Shown here: positions 25,687 to 34,049 of the stretch, piece by piece
Layout: each line of letters begins with the position of its first letter
Numbering within the stretch: the first letter of the stretch is position 1
NCBI GenBank assembly: GCA_963693305.1
Contig: OY855913.1
Coordinates: forward strand, 5,830,201-5,894,200
Source of the DNA: Meandrina meandrites
Lineage: Eukaryota; Cnidaria; Anthozoa; Scleractinia; Meandrinidae
Direction: 5' to 3'
DNA length: 64,000 bases
Program-made: the position numbers and the translations under genes
Notes under the pieces: model-generated
What the model was told of the DNA's origin: nothing
Databases searched by the model: none
Seen by the model: the letters and a program-made list of their open reading frames with translations, nothing else

Positions 25687-27499
25687 TATTATTATTATTA
25701 TTATTATTATTTGTTTATAACCGCTTTCAGTGATAGGTACATTGCGGCTATCTTTCAACATCCATCTTTCAACATGCTAAACAAACAAGGATCAGAATCC
25801 ACCAATCATTTACCAGTTTTTGTTTCATGTCACTTCTATGGAAATGAGCCACAAGTTCAGAAGTTCATGTTAGTGGATTTTGATCCTTGTCTGTTTAGCA
25901 TGTCGAAAGATGGATGTCAAAAGATAGTCGCTATGCATGTAACACTGACAGCAGTTACAACAGAGATGGCTAACCTGTTGTTCGGGAAGAGAACCATCAT
26001 CTTCCAATATCTGGAATAATTCTCCTTCAGCATATTCTGTTACAACACATACCTGATTCAATCAGAAAGATGAATTAAAAACCCAAGCTTTACACAGTGA
26101 CATTTAACTGTTTAAAATCTAAATGGGACTCTCTCTCAATTTTCAAAGAGCAACCATTGTCTACTAATTAAAATAATTGTGATCAGAGAAATCCAGAGCA
26201 GCAGTAAGAGTATCATGTATTACCTAGAAATAACTATTTTGCCATCAGACAAAAGAAATCCACTTGTCAAAATGGATTACATTTATACTGGTATGGCAGT
26301 AGTTGTGAAAGCAAATTCTCAGCCTTGATTAAGAGCGCTGACAACAACAGCAAAAGTTAACAGTTTCAAATCCCAGTCCATCAACTCAATTAACACCTAA
26401 AGTTTCAAATTGTTCTAGATTATGGTTTGTGTACAGGACTCTGAATTGACTGGTCTGGTTTTGTCACTGTGCTTGGATAAGACACTTTTTTGTGTCTCGG
26501 ACACAAAATTTGTGTCCACAACAAATGTTGCGTGAACGGGGAAACATTTGTGTCCGCAACATTGTATCCTTGTTTGCCACCACCTTATGGAAACCAGCAT
26601 AGCTCTGGCCTGATGGGCCACTAGGCTCAAATGCAGGCTTCACCTTTTTATTTTATAAACCTTAACTGTTAACTTCAAGCATTATCTGTTTATATACTCA
26701 TACTTTAACAATATCATACCTCTTTAGGTGTTTCAAAGGAGTCCAACAATTTGATGATGTTTTCATGCTCTAGGTTCCTCATAATATCAATTTCCCTCTG
26801 TAAATTCTTAAGCTCTTTTTCAGATCTGCCAACTTTAGGAATGAATTTCAATGCCACAACCTGAAAGTTGACATCAAATGAAGAGTTGGATGATTGGGCC
26901 AACAGCTGACCAGTGTTAAGAAATCGGGAAGTACAGCGACAGAGGTGGGAGAAGAAAAGGGGGATATGAACTTCTGATCTTATCTTTTATTCCTAGTACT
27001 TCGGAACTCCTTTGGGAACATCTACGTACACAATTGTCATAAGATCGATCCCATAAGATACAGATGGACGTCTTTCCAATTGATCGCTTGCAACCACGTG
27101 ACAAGGCGGCCATGTTGGTGGTCAAAACAATAAAAAACTTTTTCGCAGAATTTGCATGATAAAAAAGTTTAGTTCCCAGCGGAGGAAAACGCTTTGTTGT
27201 TGTCCCCCAGCATGGCTGCCGTGACGTCAGTTGCAAGCCAGCAATAAGTGAAAGTTGTTAAATCAAGTTGGCATTGCAGGTTTTGTATGAGATATTTGGC
27301 AGTGGAATTCCTGTATCTGATCTCAAGCCATTAAGGTACAAGTTAAGGGTATGATCAGGCAACTTTCATGCAGTCAAACATATTTGTCAAACCTTGCAAC
27401 CACCAACGCACGTACCTGACCACTATATTTCTTCCTTCCTTTGTAGACTTTTCCAAACGAACCCTCGCCAATCAGCTCTAAAACATGATAACGCTCCAT
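3608..27499 (-). CDS. STK36: Serine/threonine kinase 36 (Fused homologue), complete 34-exon gene
   Basis: This gene encodes a Fused-type kinase. In the family, vertebrate STK36 is needed for the central apparatus of motile cilia, and fly Fused acts in Hedgehog signalling. I joined 34 minus-strand exons by GT-AG sites and reading phase. The coding length is 4,191 nt (about 1,396 residues plus TAG stop), against 1,315 in human. The ATG at 27499 begins [21 protein letters not shown], the typical start of the family. The middle and C-terminal exons align by eye to human STK36 in the same order, for example [11 protein letters not shown] and [11 protein letters not shown]. Every exon junction keeps frame, so there is no sign of decay. 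The last exon (3796-3608) encodes the serine-rich tail. A possible AATAAA lies at 3353-3348. The 4.6-kb intron between 20121 and 15464 is full of transposons. The gene assignment is very secure; individual exon edges are slightly less so. Confidence 0.95.
3871..4096. mobile_element. Foldback MITE in the last STK36 intron
   Basis: CCATTTGACAGTTGTCTGCT at the left pairs with AGCAGACAACTGCCAAATGG at the right. The arms continue inward through AGCGAGGCTGGAG / CTCCAGCCTCGCT, about 65 bp each. It sits between the last two STK36 exons. A 21-C run follows on its right at 4111-4131. Confidence 0.75.
4111..4131 (+). repeat. (C)21 homopolymer
   Basis: Run of 21 cytosines in the last STK36 intron (G-run on the transcribed strand). 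Confidence 0.95.
4455..4605. repeat. Degenerate minisatellite, about 30-bp unit
   Basis: Four to five imperfect units around AAAAGCGCGGGAAATGTCG followed by AGAGACAAAC. They lie in the STK36 intron between exons ending 4749 and starting 4287. Confidence 0.6.
6940..7570. repeat. Degenerate tandem duplication, about 320-bp unit
   Basis: Two diverged copies (about 6970-7250 and 7290-7570). They share, in order, CAACAACAAGTTT, AACGTTTCTA, CAATGTTGTT, GATTAACGAAAGT and GTACAAAAAGT. Located in an STK36 intron. Confidence 0.55.
8060..8480. repeat. Tandem repeat, about four units of 110-130 bp
   Basis: Each unit carries GTGTGTGACTATTCAAAT-like DNA, then GAGCAGTACTTTCAT, then ATGCTGTACAAGGTG and GTGGATGAAAC. 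The copies are diverged. It occupies the STK36 intron between exons 8693-8620 and 8023-7882. Confidence 0.6.
9379..9688. mobile_element. Foldback MITE in STK36 intron
   Basis: GGTTGTAGTAAAGTTCG at the left matches, inverted, CGAACTTTACTACAACTACC at the right. The arms extend through CCAAATAACGAC / GTCGTTATTTGG. About 310 bp. Confidence 0.7.
10009..10149 (-). mobile_element. tRNA-derived SINE remnant
   Basis: Read on the minus strand, the segment begins with a tRNA-like head (GCCTAATGGTTAGCGCATTA, then GACCCCGGATCGAG). About 40 bp later comes TTGGGCAAGACACTTTAC, a central motif seen in several metazoan SINE families. It lies in an STK36 intron. Confidence 0.5.
10214..10501. mobile_element. 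288-bp foldback MITE in STK36 intron
   Basis: CAAGTGGTGTGATTG and CAGTCACACCACTTG form the ends. Inside, two arms of about 77 bp pair with few mismatches (AAGAAATGTATGAGAAT ... ATTCTCATACATTTCTTT). No certain target duplication. Confidence 0.75.
12074..12430. mobile_element. TTAA-flanked MITE, AGGGACACT family
   Basis: AGGGACACTATCACGG at the left end and CATGACAGTGTCCCT at the right are inverted. TTAA flanks both sides (12070-12073 and 12431-12434). A second copy is at 45879-46244. A TTAA target is typical of piggyBac-type insertion. It is in an STK36 intron. Confidence 0.75.
12912..13130. mobile_element. 219-bp foldback MITE beside an STK36 splice acceptor
   Basis: TTACAGTGAAACGAACTCAA at the left pairs with GTTCGTTCCACTGTAA at the right. 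The arms continue through CCAACGTTTTTTAG / CTAAAAAACGTTGG. Its edge is about 28 nt from the first base of the STK36 exon 12883-12706. Confidence 0.75.
13150..13376. repeat. Degenerate minisatellite, about 20-bp unit
   Basis: Repeats of GAGAGTTGCCGAGAGCGCAC with substitutions and short indels, about ten units, in an STK36 intron next to the 12912-13130 MITE. Because the unit is nearly stop-free it produces spurious open frames on both strands. Confidence 0.75.
17027..17285. mobile_element. 259-bp hAT-type MITE with 8-bp target duplication
   Basis: Near-perfect ends ACGGGGGGTGACAACTCTAA / TTAGAGTTGTCACCCCCCG. The 8-bp direct repeat TTACTTTC occurs at 17019-17026 and 17286-17293, the hAT-superfamily duplication length. 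The interior is a run of diverged TTCCGGGAAT-like units. It is in the large STK36 intron. Confidence 0.85.
18743..19069 (+). mobile_element. 327-bp TTAA-flanked element, copy 1 (nested)
   Basis: Starts GGTGGCTCAGAAC and ends GTTCAGAGCCACC, with TTAA on both sides (18739-18742 and 19070-19073). It contains TACGGTGACCCCCATTTTTT, the motif shared with copy 2 and with 61600-62244. Copy 2 begins 20 bp further on, inverted. Confidence 0.8.
19090..19416 (-). mobile_element. 327-bp TTAA-flanked element, copy 2 (inverted, nested)
   Basis: Inverted, diverged copy of 18743-19069 with the same 327-bp length. TTAA lies at 19086-19089 and 19417-19420. It shares CATGTGCAGATTTT, GGGTGTTTTTAACAGGTTGT and a degraded GGGGCCACCGGGCTCG. 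Confidence 0.75.
19757..19778 (+). repeat. (G)22 homopolymer
   Basis: Run of 22 guanines inside the composite transposon at 17673-19833. Confidence 0.95.
20989..22244 (-). other. STK36: STK36 charged linker exons 10-12
   Basis: Exons are 22244-22129, 21615-21336 and 21161-20989 (569 nt, about 190 residues). They encode a low-complexity, Lys/Glu/Gln-rich linker between the kinase domain and the ARM-like half. The 280-nt exon has runs such as [14 protein letters not shown] and [15 protein letters not shown]. The third exon begins [11 protein letters not shown] and ends [17 protein letters not shown] (CAA)n(CAAA)n tract lies in the intron just upstream of the third exon. Linker composition is poorly conserved in the family, so these exons rest mainly on splice sites and phase continuity. 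Confidence 0.85.
21187..21256 (+). repeat. (CAA)n/(CAAA)n microsatellite
   Basis: About 11 CAA units pass into CAAA and CAAAA units, about 25 nt upstream (gene sense) of the STK36 exon 21161-20989. On the transcribed strand it is T/G-rich and may act as part of the polypyrimidine tract. Confidence 0.9.
22795..22990 (+). repeat. G-rich polypurine tract (GGGGA/GGAGA repeats)
   Basis: About 195 bp of almost pure purine with many GGGG blocks, in an STK36 intron. The sequence could form G-quadruplex or triplex DNA. It yields spurious Arg/Gly/Glu-rich frames. Confidence 0.9.
23706..24067 (+). repeat. (AAGGT)n array, about 72 units
   Basis: An uninterrupted, apparently perfect 5-bp repeat of about 361 bp in the STK36 intron between exons 24334-24267 and 23576-23486. 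The unit AAGGTAAGGT contains AG|GTAAG on the plus strand, opposite the gene. Confidence 0.97.
25634..25712. repeat. Mirror (TAA)n-(TTA)n microsatellite
   Basis: About 17 TAA units followed directly by about 9 TTA units, forming a perfect self-complementary hairpin, in the STK36 intron between exons 26052-25975 and 25515-25385. Confidence 0.95.
25744..25931. mobile_element. 188-bp foldback MITE in STK36 intron
   Basis: Arms of 59 bp (25744-25802 and 25873-25931) pair with about seven mismatches around a 70-bp loop. The arms share CATCCATCTTTC and CATGCTAAACA. It ends 43 nt inside the intron from the exon 3 donor. Confidence 0.8.
26327..26520 (+). mobile_element. Possible tRNA-derived SINE
   Basis: It has AGAGCGCTGACAACAACAGC, a B-box-like GTTTCAAATCCCAG, and about 100 bp later GTCACTGTGCTTGGATAAGA with CACTT, a SINE-like central motif. 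Then come diverged inverted TTGTGTCC segments. It is in an STK36 intron. Confidence 0.4.
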
Positions 27500-28189
27500 A
27501 ATCTGCACAGAAATAGAACATGCAGCAATCTATTTTCTTGATCTAAACACTGGAAATGTATCACTGTTTATTTCGCAGTCAAACATTGCCGCCATCTTGA
27601 CTGGATAACTCCGAGGAACTGGAAACGAGGTCGTCTTGTGCAAATGGACAAGGAGCAGGGAGGGGAGGGGAAACTGTCAATAGTATAGTGATGTGGCTAA
27701 ATATCTTGCAAGCAGGAGGGAAATGAAGGAACCTTTCTGCGACACAAACTCCAGTGGAGACATTTGATTTCCAATATACTTTTTCCAACAATTTTTATTT
27801 TTTAGTGTGTTCATGCTTTTAAACTCTGCCCTTCAAGCCTCAGCAGGAAAGAATACAAACAAATTTGAACTCCAAAATGCTGTTGTGGAGGGCAATTAAC
27901 TAAACAAAAGAATAATGAAATGCATCAAAAAGTTCTATTCTTATTGGCCAATCAGAAAGTGGCACAAACCCACCACTTGTTGGAAGATGCAACCTAAGCC
28001 ATTTTCGTTCCCAGTGCTTCGTTTCTTTTGGTCAACAGTAACAGAACAAATAAAACAAGTAGCTCTGGGGACGAGAATGCAACCAAAGCTTATCACTTCC
28101 ACAACAATGCTGGATTGGTCACAGTCCTCTATTTTCTGATTGACAAATGCAGGAAATGAATTATTTGCAAGGACTGAATGGGTAGTGGT

Positions 28190-28349
28190 GTTGCAGGTTC
28201 AACTGGTTTTCAGGTTAAATCTGTTTCCAACCTGCATTAATCTGCTTCAACCTAAAGATAACATTTTCATTATGACATAAAATAATTTGAATTTGTAACG
28301 AAGTCCAGGTTGAAACAGATTTTACCTGAAAACCAATTTCACCTGCAAC
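28190..28349. mobile_element. 160-bp foldback MITE upstream of STK36
   Basis: GTTGCAGGTTCAACTGGTTT at the left is inverted at the right (AAACCAATTTCACCTGCAAC). The arms continue through AAATCTGTTTCCAACC / GGTTGAAACAGATTT. Confidence 0.7.
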
Positions 28350-28586
28350 AGTGACACTCTGCAGTGTAGAATAGGACACGCTACAGTCACTTGTTGCCAT
28401 TCAAACAGATTTTCCAGGAAGAAAGTGGGTTGCAAAGTTTGTTTTCGCAAGCCTTTGAAATAATGGCTGCTGGTTAGGGCATGGTTAACATTAACAGTGT
28501 CAGAACAATGATCAAATAGTCCAGGGGAATGAATTTGCATTTGTATTGCATTTTATTTGCCTAGTTCCTAGGCCTCTATTTCAATC

Positions 28587-28733
28587 ATGGTCAACCTGTT
28601 TTGGGTCAAGTGGTCTGAACAAAAAGTTCCCCCGGTTGTTCACCCTGGATGCGTCACCGAAATGAGTAGAGACTTCATACGATACCAGGAAGGTCTGAGA
28701 AAAGCCATACAGGAACCAGGCAAGCTTTTATAA
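28587..28733 (+). CDS. Small 48-codon ORF upstream of STK36
   Basis: Starts ATG at 28587 and ends TAA at 28731-28733. It reads MVNLFWVKWSEQKVPPVVHP and later SRDFIRYQEGLRKAIQEPG, a protein-like composition with no known domain to me. It sits about 1.1 kb upstream of the STK36 ATG on the opposite strand. CCAG|GCAAGC near its end could be a GC donor, making this a first exon, but I found no convincing partner exon. It may equally be a retroposed fragment. Confidence 0.25.
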   Translation: MVNLFWVKWSEQKVPPVVHPGCVTEMSRDFIRYQEGLRKAIQEPGKLL

Positions 28734-29027
28734 CTTTTTATAAAATGTTTGACTAATCGCACACACTGTGATTGGTCAATTGCACTTCTCTTGTGTTCTT
28801 AAAAATTCCTGCGTGCTTATATAACTCAACAATGCACTCAGATACATTTTTCATTTCTTTGTTATGCATAATAGAGTACATTCCAGTTTTACCAAGCAAT
28901 GTAACCAGAACAATCACTCAGTGCACAACTAGGAAAAACTGGAACTTCTGCCCTAACCATGTTCTCTAATTTACACATGATCAATCTAAATTAATGCACC
29001 ACGAAAATCAAAATCAAGAAAACAAGT

Positions 29028-29033
29028 TTTATT
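29028..29033 (-). promoter_or_regulatory. Possible polyadenylation signal of SRSF-A
   Basis: AATAAA on the minus strand about 0.86 kb after the SRSF-A stop codon, within AT-rich DNA that would form a long 3' UTR. Confidence 0.35.
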
Positions 29034-29889
29034 TAAGCTTCAAGAATCGTACAAACTTCAAATTAAAAATCTAAAAATGAATGCATAAACGGGGATGAAT
29101 GATACAAGCAAATTCACAGACAAGTTGCAAAATTTACAACACTTCTTGTTTTCTACATTTTTCAGCAATTAAAGTCATAGTAAGTATTGCCAGTTAATTT
29201 TACTTAAAATTGTCACTAAACTGCACTACCGTCCCTTGTCACATTCACTTTGTAACAGCTAACATAATTTTTTTTCTGAACTTCCTTTTCCAAGAGATAT
29301 CAACACTCTGAAGAACAGATCGTGAAATAATAAATATGTGCCATGTTATTTTCAGTCTTGAAGTGCCATTACAAAAGTAAAAATTTTGTCACAACATACA
29401 TGCATGTCTACTTGATTTTGAAAGCTGATCAAAGAGCCAATTTCTCTCAACACAAATAATGGAAAATAATATGAAAGGAAATCTAGAGGAATTTCGAATC
29501 ATCTTTGGGTTGAATTACTTCGGGGTAATGCTTAAGTTAAGAATTCAACACTTAATCACGAAAGCTACATGTACATTAAAATTATGTTACAAATCATACT
29601 GTTTACAAGTAAGTATTTTAAGTCTATGCTACCACAACAACACATTAACTTAGAATTTTAAAAAAGGACTTAGGTATATCAACCTGACAAGCACAAGCTC
29701 ATTTTGAGCAAACACATTTCTTTCTTTATGGTAATTTGGAATTCCTCAGCCCTGTGGAAATCTGCAATTTAAAGAAGATAGGAAAATTATGGGAATGGTC
29801 AAAACAAGAGAGAAGAGAATAAGAAATTACAAAAGAAGGAACTGCTGTGGGTTAATGTAAAGATACCTTGTTGGGTGGCAATCCGATGC

Positions 29890-32803
29890 TTAGTAACGTC
29901 GTGGACTGCGAGATCGGCTTCGCCCTCCTCTTGACTGCCACCTTAACAGAAAAAAATTACTATTGTCAGAAAAAAGAGAACAGTAAGCCTTAAATTTCAC
30001 AAATTTCCATCAGATACTTTCTTATTATCAGTAAATTTTGGGGTAAAAAAAAACAAAATGACTAACGGCTCAATTTGTTACACATAACAAAGTCATGTAA
30101 AAGTGACAAAGTAATTCAGCCTTTTGGAGAAAATGCTGTAATCAGTCAAAGCTGGTAGCAAAATACAAAACCTTTTCGTCAACAAGAATAAATTATTTTA
30201 ACTAGTGATTTGTTACATGAACACTCTCTAATTCAGGAGATTGGAAATTTGCATATAAAGTTATCACCTATCCTGATCAGGAGACCTTCCCCTTCTGCGT
30301 GGCGGCGACCTTAAGTGAAAAAAATTACAAACAATGTTATTGATGTGCAACAAGCCTAAAATAATTACCGGTATAGTATTCATACAAATCAGTACTGTCC
30401 ACTTATAGTATTATATGCAAACCTGTGGTGACAAAACTAGTGCATTTACATGAAATCTCTCAAACATTTTCCAATGCATTCATCATAAAACATGTTAGTA
30501 TTGTTTAATACTAGGTATAAATGTTGATTCCCTTGTTTGTTCTTTACTGATTCCGTCAGGGGAACAAGTAACATTGTTGAAAATCTTTGCTTTGTGTACA
30601 CGTTAAGTTTGAAATAGAATTTTAGTATCCAATCAAAGAATGAAACAGGCCATCATGGTTTTATCACTGAGTTACTAAGAGATTTCAGGACAAAAAACAG
30701 CGAGTTCAGTTCAGTTTTGGGAACAGAAATTCACCATCTGGTACTTTGCTCCCCCGACTAGTTTGCCTTAGTCACTTTCACTGAGGTGAAAAAAAATAGC
30801 AACCAAAAATATTTACACAGCATGGAACATAATGATCAAAAACCAATTTTAACATTTAAATTATGGTTCAGAATTTTTTATTACTGAGAACTTAATATAA
30901 TTATGCAAGATCTTTAAAACTTTACAGTTGAAATCTTGGTATTATTATAACCACTGAAACTATTTAACCACTACCTGCAGATGCTAAAGATGAAGAGGAA
31001 AACTGGGTTTCCTTGCTAAAGAAAGTCGATGTGTTGAATTGGATCACATGCTGAAGTGGAAAATTAAAGATGGCTGGGGAAGGATGACAATCGAGGAGAG
31101 GTGTGCATGTTGTTCTCTAACGGCTGCACTTGGGCAACAATATTATTGTTGAACGATGCAGAGAGTGACTTTCGACTTTCCTGCCTGGTCCACATATCAG
31201 TATCCGAGAGTGCAAAATCGGGTGTGGTGTTTTTATTTATGGAGGGAGGTCGAGTTGGTTGAAAAGGTTGTTGGCAGGTAGTTGAGGGCACATTTTGGAG
31301 GCCGATTGAAGGAAGAATTGGGCCTGGCCGTGTGTTGATGTTTTGTCGAACATCTAGAGCTTGAACTACTGGTAATTTTGATGGAGTTTTAGCTTGCAGC
31401 CATAAAAATGTGGCAAAGATGCGAGGACGAGGTATGGATGAACCTAAAGAATAACCCAAACAGTTACTTTGGAGTGAACATTAAAAAATCTACGGCAACA
31501 GGGTTAAACAATGTGTTAAGCAGTTCCAAACAGAAAGCATAACAAAAATAAATACATCTCAATTACATGTAACTAAATAACAATGACAGAAATGAATCAC
31601 AAAACATAGATAAAGTCTAAAATAGTCTGAAATGTCAGCTAACCCCTAATTAAACAAGTCAAGTTACATGTTTTGATACCAGTTGAGTAATAACTGAATG
31701 CAAATGTGCCTATAGACAATTATTGAACCAGATCAGAAACTCATAAGGAGTTGAAACGTGTAACACGCGTTCACAGCGTTCGAATATTCAGTTTGCCAAG
31801 TACCATGTTTGGCAACACAAAGAGTTTGTACACGAATGATTTACACACATAACGACACACGCAAAAAAATTTTCGGTTTTGCGATAAGTCACTTGAATTT
31901 CGACTCAAACGCCGTAAATTACTCACAGAAACTAAAGAAATTAATTATGGTATCAAGTGAAGTTCTCCAGACTACTGAATGACGACACAACAGAATTTAA
32001 CCAAATTTTACTTTATTTAACCCAAATTGTTCAAAAACAAGATTACGCAATTTAGATAGATAGATTTATTAGCAAATTCCTTGCAGCCGCCAAAGCGGCT
32101 GAATTACGAAATACTTTATAATAAAATTTATATTATACAAGATAAAATATTACAAAAATAAAAAATAAAAAATATTGAAACTATGGTTCATAATGAAAGT
32201 TTTCCTAGCACGCGCTGTGAATTTAATCCAGATATTGCAAATTTTGATTGGTTGAATTTTTTCTCGTGATTTTCCAAATATGGTACTTAATGAAAACGAA
32301 TGTTCAAACATCTTGTACAATGCGAATCATAGCACTTCTTAGTAAGTGCTAAAAAACACTGTGGCAATTTAATTTGACCAGTTTGATTAATTTAAAAAAC
32401 ATGGGCAAACTGATGATTCAAACTGCTGAAAACCCTACCTGTAGGGAGATCTTGATCTGCCATCAAAACGATCATTATAGCCTCTGTCGTCACGTCGCCC
32501 GCCATAACGGTCACCATGGTAACCACCACCACCACCTCTTCCTCTGCGGCCTCCTCCCGGACGGTGTCGGGACATTTCCACTTTTACTTCCACTCCACAG
32601 ATAGTTGACCCATCAAGTTCCTTGATAGCATCTTCAGCATCACGTAGGTCTTCAAATTCAATGAAAGCAAAACCAGGAGGATTCCGGGCCACCCAGACAT
32701 CACGAAGTGGTCCAAATTTTTGAAACGCTTTTTCTAGTTCTTCTTTTTTTCCATTCTCTCCAAGGCCTCCAACATATACTTTGTAAACCGGACCTCGTGA
32801 CAT
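29890..32803 (-). CDS. SRSF3: SRSF3-like serine/arginine-rich splicing factor, copy A
   Basis: This is a small SR protein that would bind pre-mRNA in the nucleus and promote splice-site choice. Coding exons are 32803-32439, 30309-30268 and 29941-29890, giving 152 residues. An RRM covers about residues 8-80, with RNP2 KVYVGGL (8-14) and RNP1 GFAFIEF (44-50). It is followed by a Gly/Arg-rich hinge and a short RS tail ([27 protein letters not shown]). There is no CCHC zinc knuckle, so it is closer to SRSF3 than to SRSF7. The ATG coincides exactly with the acceptor at 32803, so the 5' UTR must lie upstream. A candidate 5' UTR exon ends at 33947 (AAAG|GTAAG). An AATAAA lies at 29033-29028. Introns after the first two coding exons are both phase 2, as in copy B. 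The RS tail is short for the family. The symbol marks the closest human type, not proven orthology. Confidence 0.9.
31064..31440 (-). other. Unassigned open exon-like segment in SRSF-A intron
   Basis: A strong acceptor (TTCTTTAG at 31441) opens a frame of about 125 codons that ends in TAA at 31064-31066. The frame reads [18 protein letters not shown] and onward, rich in Pro, Ser, Thr and Asn, with no domain I recognise. It needs one nucleotide from a previous exon (phase 1). The first SRSF-A exon ends in phase 2, which would instead give a stop after about 17 codons. It may therefore be a nested gene's last exon, an alternative terminal exon, or a premature-stop 'poison' exon of the kind SR genes use for autoregulation. 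No downstream donor is obvious. Confidence 0.35.
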
Positions 32804-33045
32804 CTACAAACAAATACCATCCACGGGGCGTTTAACATTACTTTTGAAAATAATTTTTTCTTGTAGTCAATTACACCAAGTATTTTCAAGTTATATAACT
32901 GAAATGTCTTAAGATTTTTCCTAGTCCAAAAATTAAACTTACTTTTCTTTTATTTTTCTCTGCCGTTTATACAAAGTGCATGGCCTTGTCAATGCGATGT
33001 ACTGTCCATACATGTAGAATTCCACAGGAAGCTTCAACATCCTTT

Positions 33046-33084
33046 TTAAGCGATGATGTCGTCATTCTTGACATCATCGCTTAA
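33046..33084. repeat. Perfect 15-bp inverted repeat, 9-nt loop
   Basis: TTAAGCGATGATGTC, loop GTCATTCTT, then GACATCATCGCTTAA. It lies in the presumed 5' intron of SRSF-A. It could be an RNA hairpin, a protein site or a tiny transposon relic. Confidence 0.8.
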
Positions 33085-33480
33085 TGCTGGTACACAATTT
33101 GGAAATTTCATGTTACGGTGTGAGAATTACTCCATGAATCAAAGTGCATCGGTGCCTGGTTCCTAAATCTGCCATCTTGGTTTTTGGTGAAGGACAATCT
33201 TTTTTGCAGCTTGTATCATTACTGATCGGCAAACTGCATTTGATTTCTAGCTGTTAAATGAAGGTTTCAGGTCTAGAGTGAGTGATGTACCTTATCAGTT
33301 ATCGAATAATTTGGCATTAAGTTAAGAATTGTTGCCTGCTGAGACTGTAGAATCTGTTGAGTCTGTTGAGAAGGTGAGTTATCTGAAATCTTTGTTTCTC
33401 TAAACGTGCATTCAAACCGTAGATCGTGGCGTACGTAATATCAAGAGGCTGTAAGTCTACACAACATTCATTTGAAAGCT

Positions 33481-33753
33481 ATGATCTCAAATCATGCGAG
33501 ATTCTGGTTCACACTGTTGGATCACTGTTGCCTATTAAATGAACGCTCGTGGCAAACAGCTAATATCACGCCAGGCGTTCGCCACCCAAATGAGATTTTA
33601 GACTTAAATGCTTCTACAATTTGCAAGCATTGCCGTTTATTCAACATCGACAAAGGAAGAATGCTTCGGTTTGTAGAAAAATGCCAAAAACAAGCGCAGC
33701 TTAAAATGGCTAATGTACGTGAAAGCGAAGCAAAGGAAGGAAACTCCAGCTAG
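33481..33753 (+). CDS. Possible 90-codon ORF with a zinc-ribbon-like ICKHC motif
   Basis: An open frame from ATG 33481 to TAG 33751-33753, reading MISNHARFWFTLLDHCCLLN and later DLNASTICKHCRLFNIDKGR. The single CxxC and charged end look coding. There is an in-frame stop at 33436, no clear Kozak context, and no recognised family. It lies between the SRSF-A coding exon and its candidate 5' UTR exon, on the opposite strand. It could be a small gene or an exon of an unresolved plus-strand gene. Confidence 0.25.
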   Translation: MISNHARFWFTLLDHCCLLNERSWQTANITPGVRHPNEILDLNASTICKHCRLFNIDKGRMLRFVEKCQKQAQLKMANVRESEAKEGNSS

Positions 33754-33947
33754 GTGACTAAGGAGAAAAACTAAACGCTTGATGGAATCGAAAATCTGTT
33801 CAATGGGCGATCGAGAAAATCGCCGCCATGTTGAAATCGACCAGGTTGCAATGTTGAATAGCCGATTTATATAACAGCTTCAGCTCTCATGTCGTTTTTA
33901 AAGTTACAAATTAACACAGAAAAAGAAAATCTTAAGTCCATCTTACC

Positions 33948-34040
33948 TTTACACAGAGTTGAAAATCTCACAAAGCGTTTAAATCCTTCCAAACCACAGT
34001 GTCCACAGTAATAAACGTGCCGAGTTCAGAATGCGTTGTC
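33948..34040 (-). promoter_or_regulatory. Candidate 5' UTR exon / promoter side of SRSF-A
   Basis: A good donor (TGTAAAG|GTAAGA; last exon base 33947, just outside this interval) faces the SRSF-A ATG exon, which itself starts at an acceptor. The segment upstream is therefore the best candidate for the untranslated first exon. It has a stop upstream and no in-frame ATG. The transcription start was not located. Confidence 0.35.
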
Positions 34041-34049
34041 CACTGATTG

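Larger units (their letters stand above)
22604..27499 (-). other. STK36: STK36 kinase-domain exons 1-9
   Basis: Exons are 27499-27416, 26860-26720, 26052-25975, 25515-25385, 24913-24865, 24334-24267, 23576-23486, 23178-23137 and 22697-22604, together 778 nt or about 259 codons. All catalytic landmarks are visible. These are the glycine loop GEGSFG (residues 11-16), the lysine of VVALKF (K33), the helix-C glutamate in LQREIDIM (E51), the catalytic loop HRDMKPQN (D125), DFG (D143-G145) in [18 protein letters not shown] (about 162-170), and the domain-closing [13 protein letters not shown]. No key residue is missing, so an active kinase is expected. The DFG glycine codon is split across the exon 4/5 junction (GG|A). 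Confidence 0.95.

Noticed and set aside
25432..26019. 195-codon plus-strand frame
   Set aside because: It runs antisense through two STK36 exons and across the (TAA)n microsatellite, giving long Asn and Tyr runs. It is an artefact of low stop density.
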